Assembly (NCBI RefSeq): GCF_963678975.1
Contig: NC_089274.1
Location: 27,219,053-27,283,052 of the forward strand
DNA: 64,000 nucleotides
Direction: 5' to 3'
DNA from: Dysidea avara
Lineage: Eukaryota > Porifera > Demospongiae > Dictyoceratida > Dysideidae
Positions 24,490 to 46,303 of the stretch are shown piece after piece (positions within the stretch are counted from its first letter, which is position 1; the number at the start of each line of letters is the position of its first letter). A program made the position numbers and the translations under genes. Below the pieces are notes generated by a model, which was not told where the DNA came from, did no database searches, and saw nothing but the letters and a program-made list of their open reading frames with translations.

Positions 24490-25076
24490 TAAGGTGGAAG
24501 AAGAATTAAGACTATGTTATATATGAGTAGGAATGAGTTATTATATGAGAAGGTAAGTCAATTTGATACCCCACAGAGCACTACTGGGTTATCCCCAGCA
24601 GAGATGTCATTCGGTCGCAGACTCAGATCGCATCTAGACCTACTCATGCCTAGTGTAGCAACTAGAGTTCAAGCTAACCTGCAATAGCAAAAGGCAAATC
24701 ACAATGACAAGCATAAGTTGCGTGAATTGATATTGGTGATGCCATTTATGTTAAGAACTTCAGTGGAACTCCTATCTGGTTACCTGGTGTAATTGAAGAG
24801 TGCCGTGGGCCATTGTCATATTTAGTGAAGTTACAGAACAACAAAATAGACCATGTAGACCATGTGAAGATTCATATGTCGAATAATGACGTTACTGACA
24901 TTTCCAACTTTGACGATGATTTCCTTTTTAATTGGAGGTCAGTTGAACTCTCCAGCAGTTGAACAGCCAGACACTGCTGAAGTACCTAACACTGTTGAAC
25001 CACATTGCTCTACTAGAGTATGACATCCTCCAATTTGTTGGTCTCCAGATGACAATTCATCTTTATGAGGGAGGAA
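24490..25076 (+). mobile_element. Decayed LTR-retrotransposon, integrase C-terminal end
   Basis: In changing frames the plus strand encodes the phrase STTGLSPAEMSFGRRLRSHL, typical of the end of Ty3/Gypsy-like integrases. A later frame gives YVKNFSGTPIWLPGVIEECR, matching the usual chromodomain-like tail. A tail resembling STRV.HPPICWSPDD follows before the polypurine tract GAGGGAGGAAA. Several stops and frame changes show the copy is dead. The plus-strand open frame just upstream (24241-24492) may belong to the same element, but I do not recognise it. Confidence 0.65.
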
Positions 25077-25700
25077 ATGTAGTGACTTAGACATTAATTA
25101 GAATTATACTGTAATTGTATGCATGCATATACCAGTTTTTCAGATTCAAACTTTTTCATGATTGTAACTTGTACGTGCTGTTTTAAATCCTTCTAACCTT
25201 ATCAACTTGTGTTGTTGATCCAGTACACATGATAGTGGCTCACTGACTGAGTACATCACATCTACAAACTCAGTTTCACCCACCTGTGCCCACTCTGTAA
25301 ATTGATTATGGGCACATTGTCAGAGGGGCTTCAGTCGAAACCAATATAACCCCCTGTATCTGCCACTGTGAATCCCAATACCTTGAAAGTATGAGCAGGA
25401 ATTGATTTGTAGAGTATAGTGTACCAACTTAAATTCTCAAATAATAGGAATCCCAAATCTTTGTGTGAATCATTGTGTGGTATAGACCAGGCACTGCATG
25501 ATCCAGAAATAAACCAAGGTGGGTGGCTGGCCCAGATTTTAAGTTGAGAGTCTTTGAATGTCTTGGTATTTACATCAGGGAAGAGCTGACAATGTTATCG
25601 TCTAGCTTGTAGCTAGTGAAGCACACAGTAACATGATAGCTTTTGTGCACATACACACATTTGTACATACCTGTACATAATTAATATACATTGTACATAC
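25077..25700 (+). repeat. Probable 3' LTR start
   Basis: TGTAGTGACTTAGACATTAA begins directly after the polypurine tract, as an LTR should. I cannot fix the right end; it may lie near 25700. The 5' LTR is not in the window. Confidence 0.45.
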
Positions 25701-26450
25701 ACAGGAGCACACGCACAACTCATCTTTCTTCAACCAAGGATATATTTAGGACATGATTATCTTGAATGGATCATTTAATTACAATTTTGTTGTGCCCTTG
25801 TTAATCTCAATGTGTTAGTTTTGTATGTCATTTATTTGTGTAGCTTCCTTGCCATGTCCAGATCTGTACTGCGTAATTTGCACATGTCTGAAATTTGTAA
25901 TTGTGTTGTTTTAAACATCTCAAATTCTCAATGATGGTTTTCTCTCATATAGGCTGCTTCTGCTTGCTTCTACTGGCACAGTATCAGGAGCAGAAAGGGA
26001 TGGAGCAATGTGAAGTTTGAAGCATCTACTCTATTGGAGTATATCCTTTTGTATGTACCTTCAAAAATTAATGCAAAGTTGCCTGAATGTACTTGACCAG
26101 TTTCTCAAAACTTCAGAAGTCCAGCCTCCTTTATCAGTGTTTGCTGTGTAAGTTTTAATTGCTACTAGTTGTCAGATAATTATATTGACATTCATATCCT
26201 AGCTACCAGTAAGTTCAGCTACAGTGAAGCAATTTACTACTTATGGTAGTCCATGAATGGCAAAGCCACAATACAAAATAAGTATGATACAATAGTACTG
26301 ATACAAGAGTGGCAGAGTTTGCTACAAGTACATCATCGAGTTAGCTCCTGTGTATCATGTATATAGCTGTAATATTAATTAGGCATTTGACCATAAACCA
26401 TTCTCTGTAGGCTGGTTAACAACTTCATATTACAGTAAAATTTCATCCAC
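25700..26450. other. Intergenic, 3' of HemW gene
   Basis: AT-rich sequence. No coding motif seen. It includes the probable 3' UTR of the minus-strand gene ending at 26454. Confidence 0.35.
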
Positions 26451-26453
26451 ATA

Positions 26454-35898
<9,445 letters not shown>

Positions 35899-36167
35899 GC
35901 TCTACAAGTCCTCGTGATCCTTCCTCACTTCACGCCCAGAACAGCAGAAGCGCACGCCCTTGTGGGCTTCAACCGCCCACAGGAGAGATAACTTTGTATG
36001 CGATCAGACCCTTGTCATGCTAACTAGTTATTCAGTAGTGATCGATGATAAATACAGAGATCAGGTAAAATAATTATGTGAGTACATGTCAAACCAACAC
36101 AATCGTCAACAAATATAAAAACTAGACACATTACAGTATGTGCAAAAATGCAAATAAACAAGCAATA

Positions 36168-36190
36168 GTCTTTTATTTATTTATTTCTAA
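36168..36190 (-). promoter_or_regulatory. Likely polyadenylation signals of the zinc-finger/vWA gene
   Basis: On the minus strand, overlapping AATAAA hexamers occur about 45-55 nt after the stop codon at 36229. This leaves about 270 bp between the gene's 3' end and the start codon of the HemW gene, which must hold the HemW promoter. Confidence 0.5.
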
Positions 36191-36228
36191 AAAACAGTTG
36201 AAGATATAGTATTATATGTCATCATTGA

Positions 36229-39200
36229 TTACAGAAAATCATCTGTTTTCCTTGCCTGTAAAAAAGAAAAACAGCATGTTAATAGCACTTTAATGTTAAA
36301 ACAACAAAGCAATTCTACATTCTACACACACTACATACCATGTTAGAATAGAACACTTCAGAAGTGACATCAGATGATTCTCCACGTCTCTTATAAGCTT
36401 TCTGTAACAATATACAAGTGTGGTACTCATCTTACTGTACACACACGTCACTTCACCTTCTTCTTAACTTTGGGTGCTAACTTCTGCATACTGCTAGCAG
36501 CTGACTTTGTGGCTATTGGGACTAACTCATCTTCACATTCTTCATCACTGTACGACCGACCAAATGTGACCCTCTCTTTCTATATGTGCAACAAATATCA
36601 AGTCAGTTGGGAAAACTGCAAACACAATAGCTGCTGTACCTTCTGAAAGTCGTTCATCATGTTCTCCATAGGGGCAACGTTTTTCACCCAAGCACGATAC
36701 TCATCTTTACGGTGATAAGCATGTCTACAACCAAACAACATACACTACTAGTATACACCACACACACACACACTTACCCCACTCTCTGTACTAGTCTCTG
36801 GTTAACAAGTGCCTTAGTCCTGGCCTTAGTGTATTCTCCCTCCAGTGCCATCTTTGCCGTAGTCTTAGCAACATGTGCCCCTAACACCTGTACATTAGAA
36901 CCTGTAGGGAGTGGAACAGTTAGTTTATACCAGCTTAAAAGTGCCCAAAGAGCACTGGCTACAAGCACCAATGCAAAATTTGCAAACATGAACAAACAAA
37001 CAAACACAAACAGTCACTGGCTGGCTCAACTCTATAGCTTGTTAGCTCTCTATGTTTGTTTGCTGATTCCTTAACTAATTGCATTGCCCTCAATCACTCA
37101 CCAACATTTGTACAATACACACACAACACACACAAGCATGCAGACGCACTACAATCATGAAAGTCACTACTCCAATGAAACACAAAGATACATTACCTGC
37201 TTCAGCCACTTGTCTATCCTTAGTGATGGGTTTAGCCTGTGTGATCACTCTATTACACTGAGCACCATCCAAACTAGTGTAGGAGATCTGTAGCTGGAAT
37301 GGTAGACACTCTTTCCCATCCATCATCAGAGGAGGTGTATCTGGTGTAGGAGTAGCCCCACCTCCTCCACTTGCAGCACCACCATCAGTAGTCTTAGTAT
37401 CAGCAGTAGGTGTGGTAGTGTCAGCAGGTGTCGTGGCATCCATTTTCTCATCCTTTTGTTCAGTTGTTCCACCTGTACCACTTGCAGATGCTGTGTCCAT
37501 AGGAACAGGAGGAGGAGTATCTTCCTTATGTTCTGTATGATAGTTAAAAGCTTATAATATACACTACATGTGTACTACAAAGCCAAGTTATGTAATATGG
37601 ACACCTAACCAAAAGTCTCCCAATACCCCAAATAAGGCAATCATAGCATACCCCCTTATATACATCTGCTCTCATTGTAAAAGTATACCGTACATTAAGA
37701 GGTTTGGACAATTCTCAGCCTTCACGAAACAAAGTACTCTAACCCACTACACAAAGCATAGTGTATAGAAGCTGAGGTACATGTATTATGCATACAGATA
37801 CTTCAAATAATTTAATATATACAACCAATACAACAGATGTGAATAAATTCAAATGTAATGTGCTATATGTTAATACATAGGAAATTAATGATGCACACAC
37901 ACATGGACACCATTCATCCTTTTGATATAATGCTGGTAGTAATTTACAGGAGCAGATGTTTGCATTGTTGGCCAACTAATAAGAGACACCCCTTCATGTC
38001 AAGCATGTGAATGTTTTTAAATATTCTACATTCTTAACCCCCTCCTCACACACTTACATAAATTGGGCTGAAAATAATGGATGACCCTTAAAAAGTTTTG
38101 CTACATTCACATAAATACAAAATCCCACAATTATAAAAACTCTTTAATGTAACATACACGAGAGCAGCACTTACTCTTAGTGCGTACTCCATACTCATAG
38201 GTGAGTTCAGTGTCAGCAGTGACATTACCAACTTGTATAGTAACACAACTAGCATTCTGGTAGTCCTCATGACGGAAATACCTGTTGCGTAACATTATAT
38301 TTATTCTATATAAAGCCCACTATACACTTACAGTCCACTATGAAGGATCAGCCTGGTGACCACATTAGTAGCAATGATAGGGTTAGCTAGTATAGTACTA
38401 AACTGTTGAGTGAGTGTGAGGGGGTCAACTATGGTGACCTGTAGGGGAACGAAAAATATGTGTACATGTGGATATCCATGGACACATGTGCATATGCTAG
38501 TTAACCACATGGTACACAATCACATGTCATACTACTTACATCCTGTACAAGTAAAAGCAATAAACAAACATGCACAACACAACACACAGACACACCTGTC
38601 CTCCAGTTTGACTGGCCACCTGACCAAGTTCAACTACTCTACACTCAGTTCCTTTAATACTGACAAGAGACACTACCACACTGTGAAACAAGGAATACAA
38701 TTGTAAAACTCCTTTGATGTTAACACACTCCTAACCCTTTATCAACAGCATCTGTGCCAAGTTTTTCATAGAACTGCTGTCCCTGTTTAACTTGTTCTTC
38801 TGTCTTCAACTCTGTAAGAACCACACCTCATCACACCTACAACACACACCAGTGACCTACTCACCATCAAGACTACCCAGTCCAACATTAGCTAGACCAT
38901 CAGTACACACCACCACCTACAGGTGAACACAACACATTCATCACATGTTACTACATGTTATATACCATATGTCTTTTAACTCACCCTAGAACCTGGTACT
39001 TTGGCTGCCATGGCGATGGATACAACTAGAGCTGGACCAAGTGCAGTACTACCAGACTCCTCCAAACTATATGAATATATTAGAACATACAGTATAAAGT
39101 GTATCAATAATGCAAAGCAGGATAAAAGTACATCAAAAGTCATTGTAAAAACAATCAAGAACACATGTGCTGAGGTAATACACAAACCTTTGGCTCTACC

Positions 39201-42200
39201 ATTTTGTAAATACTATTTTGCTAAGTGGTCGCAAAAAAACAACAAAAACATTTCAAACATTTCTACTTGCATGCATGTATGTGACATTATTGTACATTTA
39301 CATTTTATGCTGTATCAGAACTCACCTAAACAACTTATCACTCAGTGACTTGGAGGTATCCTTGATGCTCCCGGGTAGTGCCACTTCAGATCCAATCTTC
39401 ACCAGCTCATCATTATTATTCAGTTTATCACCAGTAATAGTGACAGCATTATTCTTGCCATCGCCAAACACAGTGACCTCATTATTGAATGTGACTAAAC
39501 TGATCTTTGTGTGAGGTTGGGTCTTGGAAAAATCATTTAACTGATGATCCACTGCAGCTTGAACACTCTGTGATTGAGAACAATGCATGTTTTTACAGCT
39601 CTGGGAAGATATTAAATCTGTAGCACAGAGGCAACATTTTTGAAAAGGATCAATACATACATCAACCAAATGATTTACATCTAGTACACAGACACAGACA
39701 ATACCTGTAGTCTAGACACATATGTGACATCTCTCTTCTGTCTGGGCATGTACTGGTCCTCCCCATCAACATTAAGACTGGACAGTCCAGCTACTCTGGA
39801 GTGGCCCTTCAACTGGAACTTGCCAGATACCTACACAATGAACAGTACAAGCAGCTGAACAAGAAGATAATTCTATTAATGACCCCAAATATTATCACCA
39901 TAACTCTCATGACAGCAACTACTGCGTATATTGCTATGACATCATCACAATTACTGTAATACTTCCAGTTGAACTTCTAGTTTACATGTTACTCACTACC
40001 TACCTCAGTAGTGACACACATAGACCCTGAGATGTCCACACAGAATATAATGAGAGACTCTACACCACCACTGGCTCCTTGATCAGTGTTAACTGGTGCT
40101 GGTGCTATCATGAATGTGGTGTCGTCCTTCGTGGGGACCTCCTCTGGCTCCAGTTCTGCCACATTTAGCGTACCACAGAACTCACACTGCCAAGTCTATA
40201 ACACAATATTGACATGAGTGATATAACGTATATCATGTAGTTTATATTCACACATGCTATAGATGTATATACAGGTGTGAACTGCCAAAATTGGGACTAG
40301 CAAGCAAAAAACTGAAATGTTTTTTTGAATAGACCAGTGACTTTCAAAAGTTCAATTCAAGGAAGGAAAGCAAGTGGAAAAGCTAAAGTGAGTCACCTAC
40401 ATACAGCTCTGACTTACTTTTGCTCCAGTTTCAGTGTTTTGTTTCAACTTGGACATATGTGACAAGATGGCAGTACAGTCCTTGTTGCTACAGACTACAG
40501 CATCTCCAGTGTGCATGTGGCTGGGTTCAGTCAGTGTGTTGAACTTGACTGCTATAACATTAGTATCAGCTTGTCTTGCTGTACGACCCCTCCCTGTTTG
40601 GTTTGTCGCAGTTCCTAATATGTTACAATATACACAATGACTGGATATGTGTATTTGGAGTGTCGTACACTAATATAGGTGTCCACTACCATATAAAGAC
40701 ATGAACATGTGTACATGCATATATGCACTAAAGTATGTTCATGTTGAGCTGAATCCTCAAAAACATTTAATAACTCATGGATGCAATTACACACGATCTT
40801 GAAATTGGCTCATTTGTAGTACTGCTTGACCCGCTAAAAATATTTCAAAATCTTTTTGTTCAAATGTTTGACATAATATTTACAGCCAATCAAAATTCTC
40901 ACAATACATTTCCTATGTGGAAGCCATATAAGTACAGTGTCCATTACAGCCCTTTCCCGAACTTGTAATGGAGCCAAACCGTACGTGTCTGTTGTTGTTA
41001 CCAATAATTATCTGGTTGGCTAAAATGTTAACTCTGTTGAGAAAAAATCCACTTTTTAAATTTTTAGCTGTTTTTCAGGATTCAGCTCAACGTGAACATA
41101 CTATAGTGATGTGCAATATTATATGATATATATTGAAATATCATGATAATTTTTTTTATCGTGATATGATATTGAACCTTTATATCGTGATATAAGCCTA
41201 GGTATAGATTTTAGCTATAATTAGAGAAAAATGTACCCAAGATGTCATTGTACACTGTACTTATTTTGATAAAAGAGCTTGCAATGTTGTATGCTAGTCA
41301 TGTACCATGATGTACTGTACTTCTAGTACATCACTGCTACAAGTGTCATCAGTGTAAATACATAAGCTGAGTGATGAGTTGTATTTCGTGATATATATTG
41401 TATCGTAGTATATTGTGTGCAATAATCGCGATAGGAAAATATTCCTATATCGCACACCACTAATATGCACTCACATATGTGACCGGGCCTGCAAAAACAG
41501 GGCATGTGGGCACAAACTACACGCCATCACTCTACAGGTCATATCTTGGTACTGGAACAGAATATCTGCATTCTGTAACTTGCATCATAATGCCAATTAA
41601 ATGCTAACCAAGAGCTGAAATTGGACCGCAATAGCATAATGGTATAAAAAGTTATGAGTGATGGAAGTTTGTAAAAGTAGGCAAAAATCATGTGCCCACA
41701 TGCCCTATTTTCACAGGCCCGGTCACATATGGTGACTGACACACATCTGTACATATACATGTACACGCACGCACACACGCACACCTACTGTATGTATGCA
41801 TACGCACATGCACACACACCTATGCACGCATACGCACAACTCATGTACGCACACAACTCACCTTTCTTCAACCAGTTGGTCCTCTTTTTCAGAGCACCAA
41901 GTAGTCTATTAACACCTGACTGAGGGGCAGGAGGTGGTGGAGCTTGTGGTACTAGAGCACCTGATGATGGAGGAGGAGGAGAGGAGCCCCTTGGAGGAGG
42001 GGGTGTTCTATAAGACGGAGGTACTCCAGCTCCTTCTGGTATAATGGTAGGTCGTTGTGGGGCACCTAGCAATGAAAAGATCAGACAAGCAGTGACTGAT
42101 AAATCCCCCAAACATATTGATGACACACTCTTGATGAGGAATAAAATTATTACATGAAAACTGATAACATTCTACAATCTGACACAAAATCATGTACATT

Positions 42201-42938
42201 TGAAATTTACTTCACAGCCTTGCTGTGATAAATAAAAGAAAACGGTACAATGTAGAAAATCACTCTAACAAATTGAACAGTTGTTTTAATCACATCCTCA
42301 TAGACTAACATGAAAGGTAGATCAACAACACAAATCCTTCCAAATATCTCCCCATGATCCAATACATATTCTGAAAGCTACTCCATGTAATAGTACGTTT
42401 ACCTCGCATTCAAATCATGAGCAATGCAATACACTACATGCAGTATAGGGGAATGTAAGCTAGAGGCCCGATACCAACTAAATAAAAACAAGAACATTCC
42501 AAATCCTACAATTTTTTTGGTCAAGACTGTAGCTTGTAATTATTGATAACAAATATTTTGAATAGAGTATGCACAAATTTATAGGAAAAGTAATGATTTT
42601 GAATATTCTATTTGCCAGAATCCACATGGAATTTTTCAGACATATTATGCAGGATTCCTGCTACCATCAGACCCCTCAACAGACTATCCACGATCTGCAC
42701 CCAGGCTGATTCAGCAATGAGCACAAAACAAACTCTTCACTTGCACTACACTACTTACCATCTTCATCACCAGATCCCTCACTGTCACTACAAAATGATA
42801 AACACGTAATCAACACCATACCGACAAGTGTGCATGATCCTCCTACCTCAGGTACATTCCAACTTCATATTCTTCACCTGAAATGTATTCTTCTTCGGAA
42901 TCATTATATTCGTATACAAACTTGGACCCGAAATCCAT
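36229..42938 (-). CDS. Proline-rich protein with Sec23/24-like zinc finger and vWA domain, 19 exons, 782 aa
   Basis: Exons (minus): 42938-42847, 42787-42759, 42065-41862, 40614-40418, 40195-40004, 39830-39705, 39567-39326, 39066-38985, 38916-38865, 38811-38736, 38680-38596, 38438-38332, 38281-38175, 37532-37197, 36901-36778, 36724-36640, 36579-36457, 36401-36339, 36255-36229. Phases all agree (2349 nt). The N-terminus is acidic, then proline-rich (about 42-90). A four-Cys zinc finger follows (Cys150, 155, 178 and 181; CSNKDC and WQCEFCGTLN), resembling the Sec23/Sec24 finger. A vWA domain starts at about 218, with a complete MIDAS start DISGS (228-232), a SGSTALGPAL segment and VVCTDGLANVG. 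A low-complexity Ala/Thr/Gly/Pro insert (exon 14) and a charged C-terminus (AYKRRGESSD) end it. The finger-then-vWA order is as in COPII coat proteins, but I see no gelsolin-like end, so it is probably a Sec23/24-related vWA protein of unknown role. The donor of exon 10 (GTTAGG) is weak. Confidence 0.9.
40732..41102. mobile_element. TIR element in intron 3 of vWA gene (AGTATGTTCA ends)
   Basis: Ends AGTATGTTCATGTTGAGCTG (left) and the complement of AGTATGTTCACGTTGAGCTG (right). The inverted repeat continues through AATCCTCAAAAAC. The element is about 371 bp. Confidence 0.85.
41104..41462. mobile_element. TIR element in intron 3 (TAGTGATGTGC ends)
   Basis: Ends TAGTGATGTGCAATAT and the complement of TAGTGGTGTGCGATAT. 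The inside is a near-palindromic run of ATATCGTGATAT-type sequence, a well-known hAT-type MITE look. It starts 1 bp after the previous element. Confidence 0.8.
41475..41730. mobile_element. TIR element in intron 3 (ATATGTGACCGGGCCTG ends)
   Basis: Long TIRs: ATATGTGACCGGGCCTG followed by CAGGGCATGTGGGCAC at the left, mirrored by GTGCCCACATGCCC and CAGGCCCGGTCACATAT at the right. It starts 12 bp after the previous element. Confidence 0.88.
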
Positions 42939-43176
42939 TGCTTCGTAGTAACGCAGCACCTAACGGCGTGCACGGGATGAACAGTTCGGCTCAAAGTGAA
43001 AAAGACAATCTCTTTACGAGTGCCTGAAATACGGGAATATTGATACTAAATATAACATACTCCGTAACGGTACATGACGATACAATTCTAAAAATAGTTA
43101 CGTGATTGCTAAGGTCGCCCCGCGCTGATTATTCTTGCTGTGCAATTTTTTTACTCCGTCACCATCGCAACTATAT

Positions 43177-43461
43177 CAGGCCTGCCAACTCTCACGGTTT
43201 CACTACCCTGCTCAAGGGCAGCAGATCGAATCTCACGGTTTTTGAGGCCTGCTAACTCTCACGGTTTCACTAACCTTCGTTGGATAGAATCTCACGGTTT
43301 GTAGCGCGAATGTCACGGATTTCAGGTTTAAAAAGTCGAGACCTTTTTTTTTTTTTGGTCTCAGCATAGCATCTACCAGTTTTTTTTTACTACACACTGC
43401 AATACTACAATAAAGGTACAGAAATCTCAAGATTTTTTTACTTTCCAGGTTGGCAGGCCTG
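43177..43461. mobile_element. TIR element (CAGGCCTGCCAAC ends)
   Basis: Ends CAGGCCTGCCAAC and GTTGGCAGGCCTG, flanked by CTATAT on both sides (43171-43176 and 43462-43467). The interior repeats CTCACGGTTT several times and has poly-T runs. It sits about 240 bp upstream of the start codon of the vWA gene. Confidence 0.85.
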
Positions 43462-43469
43462 CTATATAT

Positions 43470-44430
43470 GGGAGGAAAGACAAAGTGTGTTTCTCGTTTT
43501 TAGAGATCTACGTACCATATGCACCATATAGTCACTGAGGCAGTGCCAGTGTTTATTCTAGGGCTGTTCCCCCCCTAAAATCTCAGACTCACCCCCTAAA
43601 ATTGTGAGTGACTGCTACACTGTACTTTGTTTTATAAATAGGGCACGCAACTATCAAAAGTACCTTCAGATTCAATCTCAGAATGTTCAAGATGTAAAAT
43701 TTTCCCAGGTTAAAAATTGCAGACACATGAACCTTAAAATGTTCTTAGACTCAGTATCAGATTGCCGGTTTAATTTTTAAAAATCTCCTAGGGTAGCTAC
43801 ATGTATGACTGACAAAAGTTCCTATGTGATGGCTATTCAATAATTATCTGAGAGCCCAGAGTTGTTGTCTACATGGCTTAGCTTTCAAAACTGAATTCAG
43901 AAAGTGTAATTTTTAAGCTACAAAGTGGCATGCACAGTCACCAATACCCCCAGATTTAACTCAGAAAGCCTGAATATTCAATTTCAAAAAGCCTAAATTT
44001 TAAATCATTTCTTGTACAACATCCACCCAGAACTTTAATTTGCTAGTACCTTGCGGTATGATACAATTACGGCCAATGCAATGTCACACAGAACTGATTC
44101 AACAGATGCAACATGCACAATGCACTACTAATTGTACATATGGTACACATGGTTAAGTTGTCCTAAATATACATCAATGTTACTCATGTATCACCCTGAT
44201 TAAAATAAAGCTCTACTGATCTGGCTTAACCCAATCACGCTCATGACAAGCCTTAAATGACTAAATAGTTTGGCAACTGTTTTACATATTTGTGAACTTG
44301 GACATGTACTTAACTAGCTTTTACCTGGTCACCCCCCAAATTCCTGATTCCCCCCAAAGGTGAAATCCTAGAATGAACACTGGGCAGTGCGCTCGCTTTA
44401 CAACCACTTAGTACAGCTATAAAAACTTTT
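43470..44430. other. No gene recognised; possible old TIR repeat
   Basis: AT-rich. CCCCCTAAAATCTCAGACTC at about 43570 and the mirrored CCCCAAAGGTGAAATCCTAG at 44350, with GTGTTTATTCTAGGG versus CCTAGAATGAACACTG, form an imperfect inverted pair (about 43550-44385). An ~830-bp TIR element is possible. Confidence 0.45.
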
Positions 44431-44435
44431 AAATT

Positions 44436-44856
44436 ATGCACTTGTCAATTTCATGCCCCACCCCCCACCCTCACCAGAGGGGGGGGGGGATACAGGGGAT
44501 TTGACAAATCGTGGTGTCAAATTCCCCACTACTGGGGCAAAATCAGCTGTCAAATCCCCACTATGTCCCCACCCCCTATAGTACTATAGTACTTTAGTAG
44601 GGGATTTGACAACACCTCAAGGATAACTAGGCACATAGTTCATGCATGCGACTAGTAATTAGCTAACCTGGTATACACCTGTAGCTAGTAAAATTATAGC
44701 GAGTGTGATTTTATTGTTTAGAAATGCAACTACCGAAAATCGGTCAGTGAATTGGACAACTGTCAATTGCCCCAGGGGTGAGGACAAGAAGCAATGTCAA
44801 ATCCCCACCTGGGGTGTGGGGACGCCCGGGGGTGGGGCATGAAATTGACAAGTGCA
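44436..44856. mobile_element. TIR element (GCACTTGTCAATTTCATG ends)
   Basis: Ends ATGCACTTGTCAATTTCATG + CCCCACC and the exact mirror GGTGGGG + CATGAAATTGACAAGTGCAT. Inside are runs of G and repeated GGGGATTTGACAA/TCAAATCCCC phrases. Confidence 0.88.
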
Positions 44857-45554
44857 TTAATACAATTAAAGTCAACAGTCCCAGGACAAAGAGTTTAAAA
44901 CCACAATTGATAAGCATGAACATGCATGTGTTTCAAAGGTCATATGTGAAGCATGCAGCTTAAAAGGCTATCACAAATCCAGAAAATTCATCTGGTCATG
45001 ATTCATGACACATAATTACTTGATATGTGGTCATACAAGGGATTGTCACATATAAGCACACAGCACAGGTAGATCTGCAATAGTGGTCGATAATGGCATG
45101 CATGGTTATAGCATGGCAGCTAACTGAGGCTGCAACCACACTTCACTATAGAATAGCTAATCACTTCAAAGAACCAACAAGAGCTTCTATTTCAGGAGCT
45201 AGCCAACTACTCTAATAGAACATCCAAAATAATTCCATGATAAAACTCTTCTAGGAACAAAGACTACTGTGTGAGCTGAAATTGAACCTCTTCTGTACAT
45301 TGCTAGCTATATGTCACCATTGCATAGCACGCCAGACATCACACCATATCAACTGAAATTTTAGATATATAGCTACTTTACTTATTTACCAAGCCATAAA
45401 ATAACAATTCTCTATTGGTGAAATATATGTTATGAACATTTTCAGTTTAAAGTTGAAACTGTCAGCACTTCCATTAGCATTGGTACAGTAGTCAATTTTC
45501 TCTTTACAGCTAAAATGAGGTAATGGATGCACATTCGTCTATAACTATATATTA

Positions 45555-45795
45555 GTGACCGGATTTTGGAAAATCAGTCTTAATATCACATTTTACAACT
45601 GCAATATTTAAGATTAAAATAAGGCAAACATCTACTCAGCTTTACAGTGATTAGATCAGTAGCCAACACACTGAATTACAAGAAATTCTGTGAAACATTT
45701 TACTAGGTGCATAATGCTTTAGTGGTGACACATATTTAAGTATGTATTTCAAATGTGACATTAAGACCATGTGCAATTTTCTAAAATCGGGTCAC
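45555..45795. mobile_element. TIR element (GTGACCGGATTTT ends)
   Basis: GTGACCGGATTTTGGAAAAT...TCTTAATATCACA at the left mirrors TGTGACATTAAGA...ATTTTCTAAAATCGGGTCAC at the right. Imperfect TIRs of about 35 bp. Confidence 0.75.
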
Positions 45796-46303
45796 ATTTT
45801 AGCTTGACATTTTGAAGCATTCCAAATATCCCAGTATTAACATTTCTAACTACTGTGACATCGCTTTCAACAATTCTAATACTAGTTAATATCACAAGAT
45901 TCTATAAGTAACTCATTTAAGACTGATGTGCTGACTGGCCATGCAGATTATGGAATGATCTGATCTTTCAATACAATTATAAGCATTGAGCAAAAGTTAA
46001 AGAATTATAATTATATTCATGGGATCATTCTTTGACTAATTCTAATCTTATACTTTCCATTTTGTATATGCTCTTGTTGCAATTATGCTGAGCTCCACTT
46101 TGTATTGAAATTAATTAAATTAAATTATGTAGTTAAGTATAAGTACAGTTTTTTGGCTTTTGGCATTGATTGCCATTTTGTCCTTCAGATCACTTTTTCA
46201 ATTCAGTTTTACTTTTTGTACTCCACCATGCATCCTTGTAATTCTGCATGCATGCATGCATGTGCATCTGTAATGCAATGAAATATAAATACTGTCAATT
46301 TAC

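Noticed and set aside
37090-37196. Continuation of the MDTASASGTGG frame past 37197
   Set aside because: A good donor (GCAG|GTAATG) is at 37196 and the next exon (36901-36778) joins in phase. The extension is intron read-through. The Met at 37500 is internal to exon 14, not a start.
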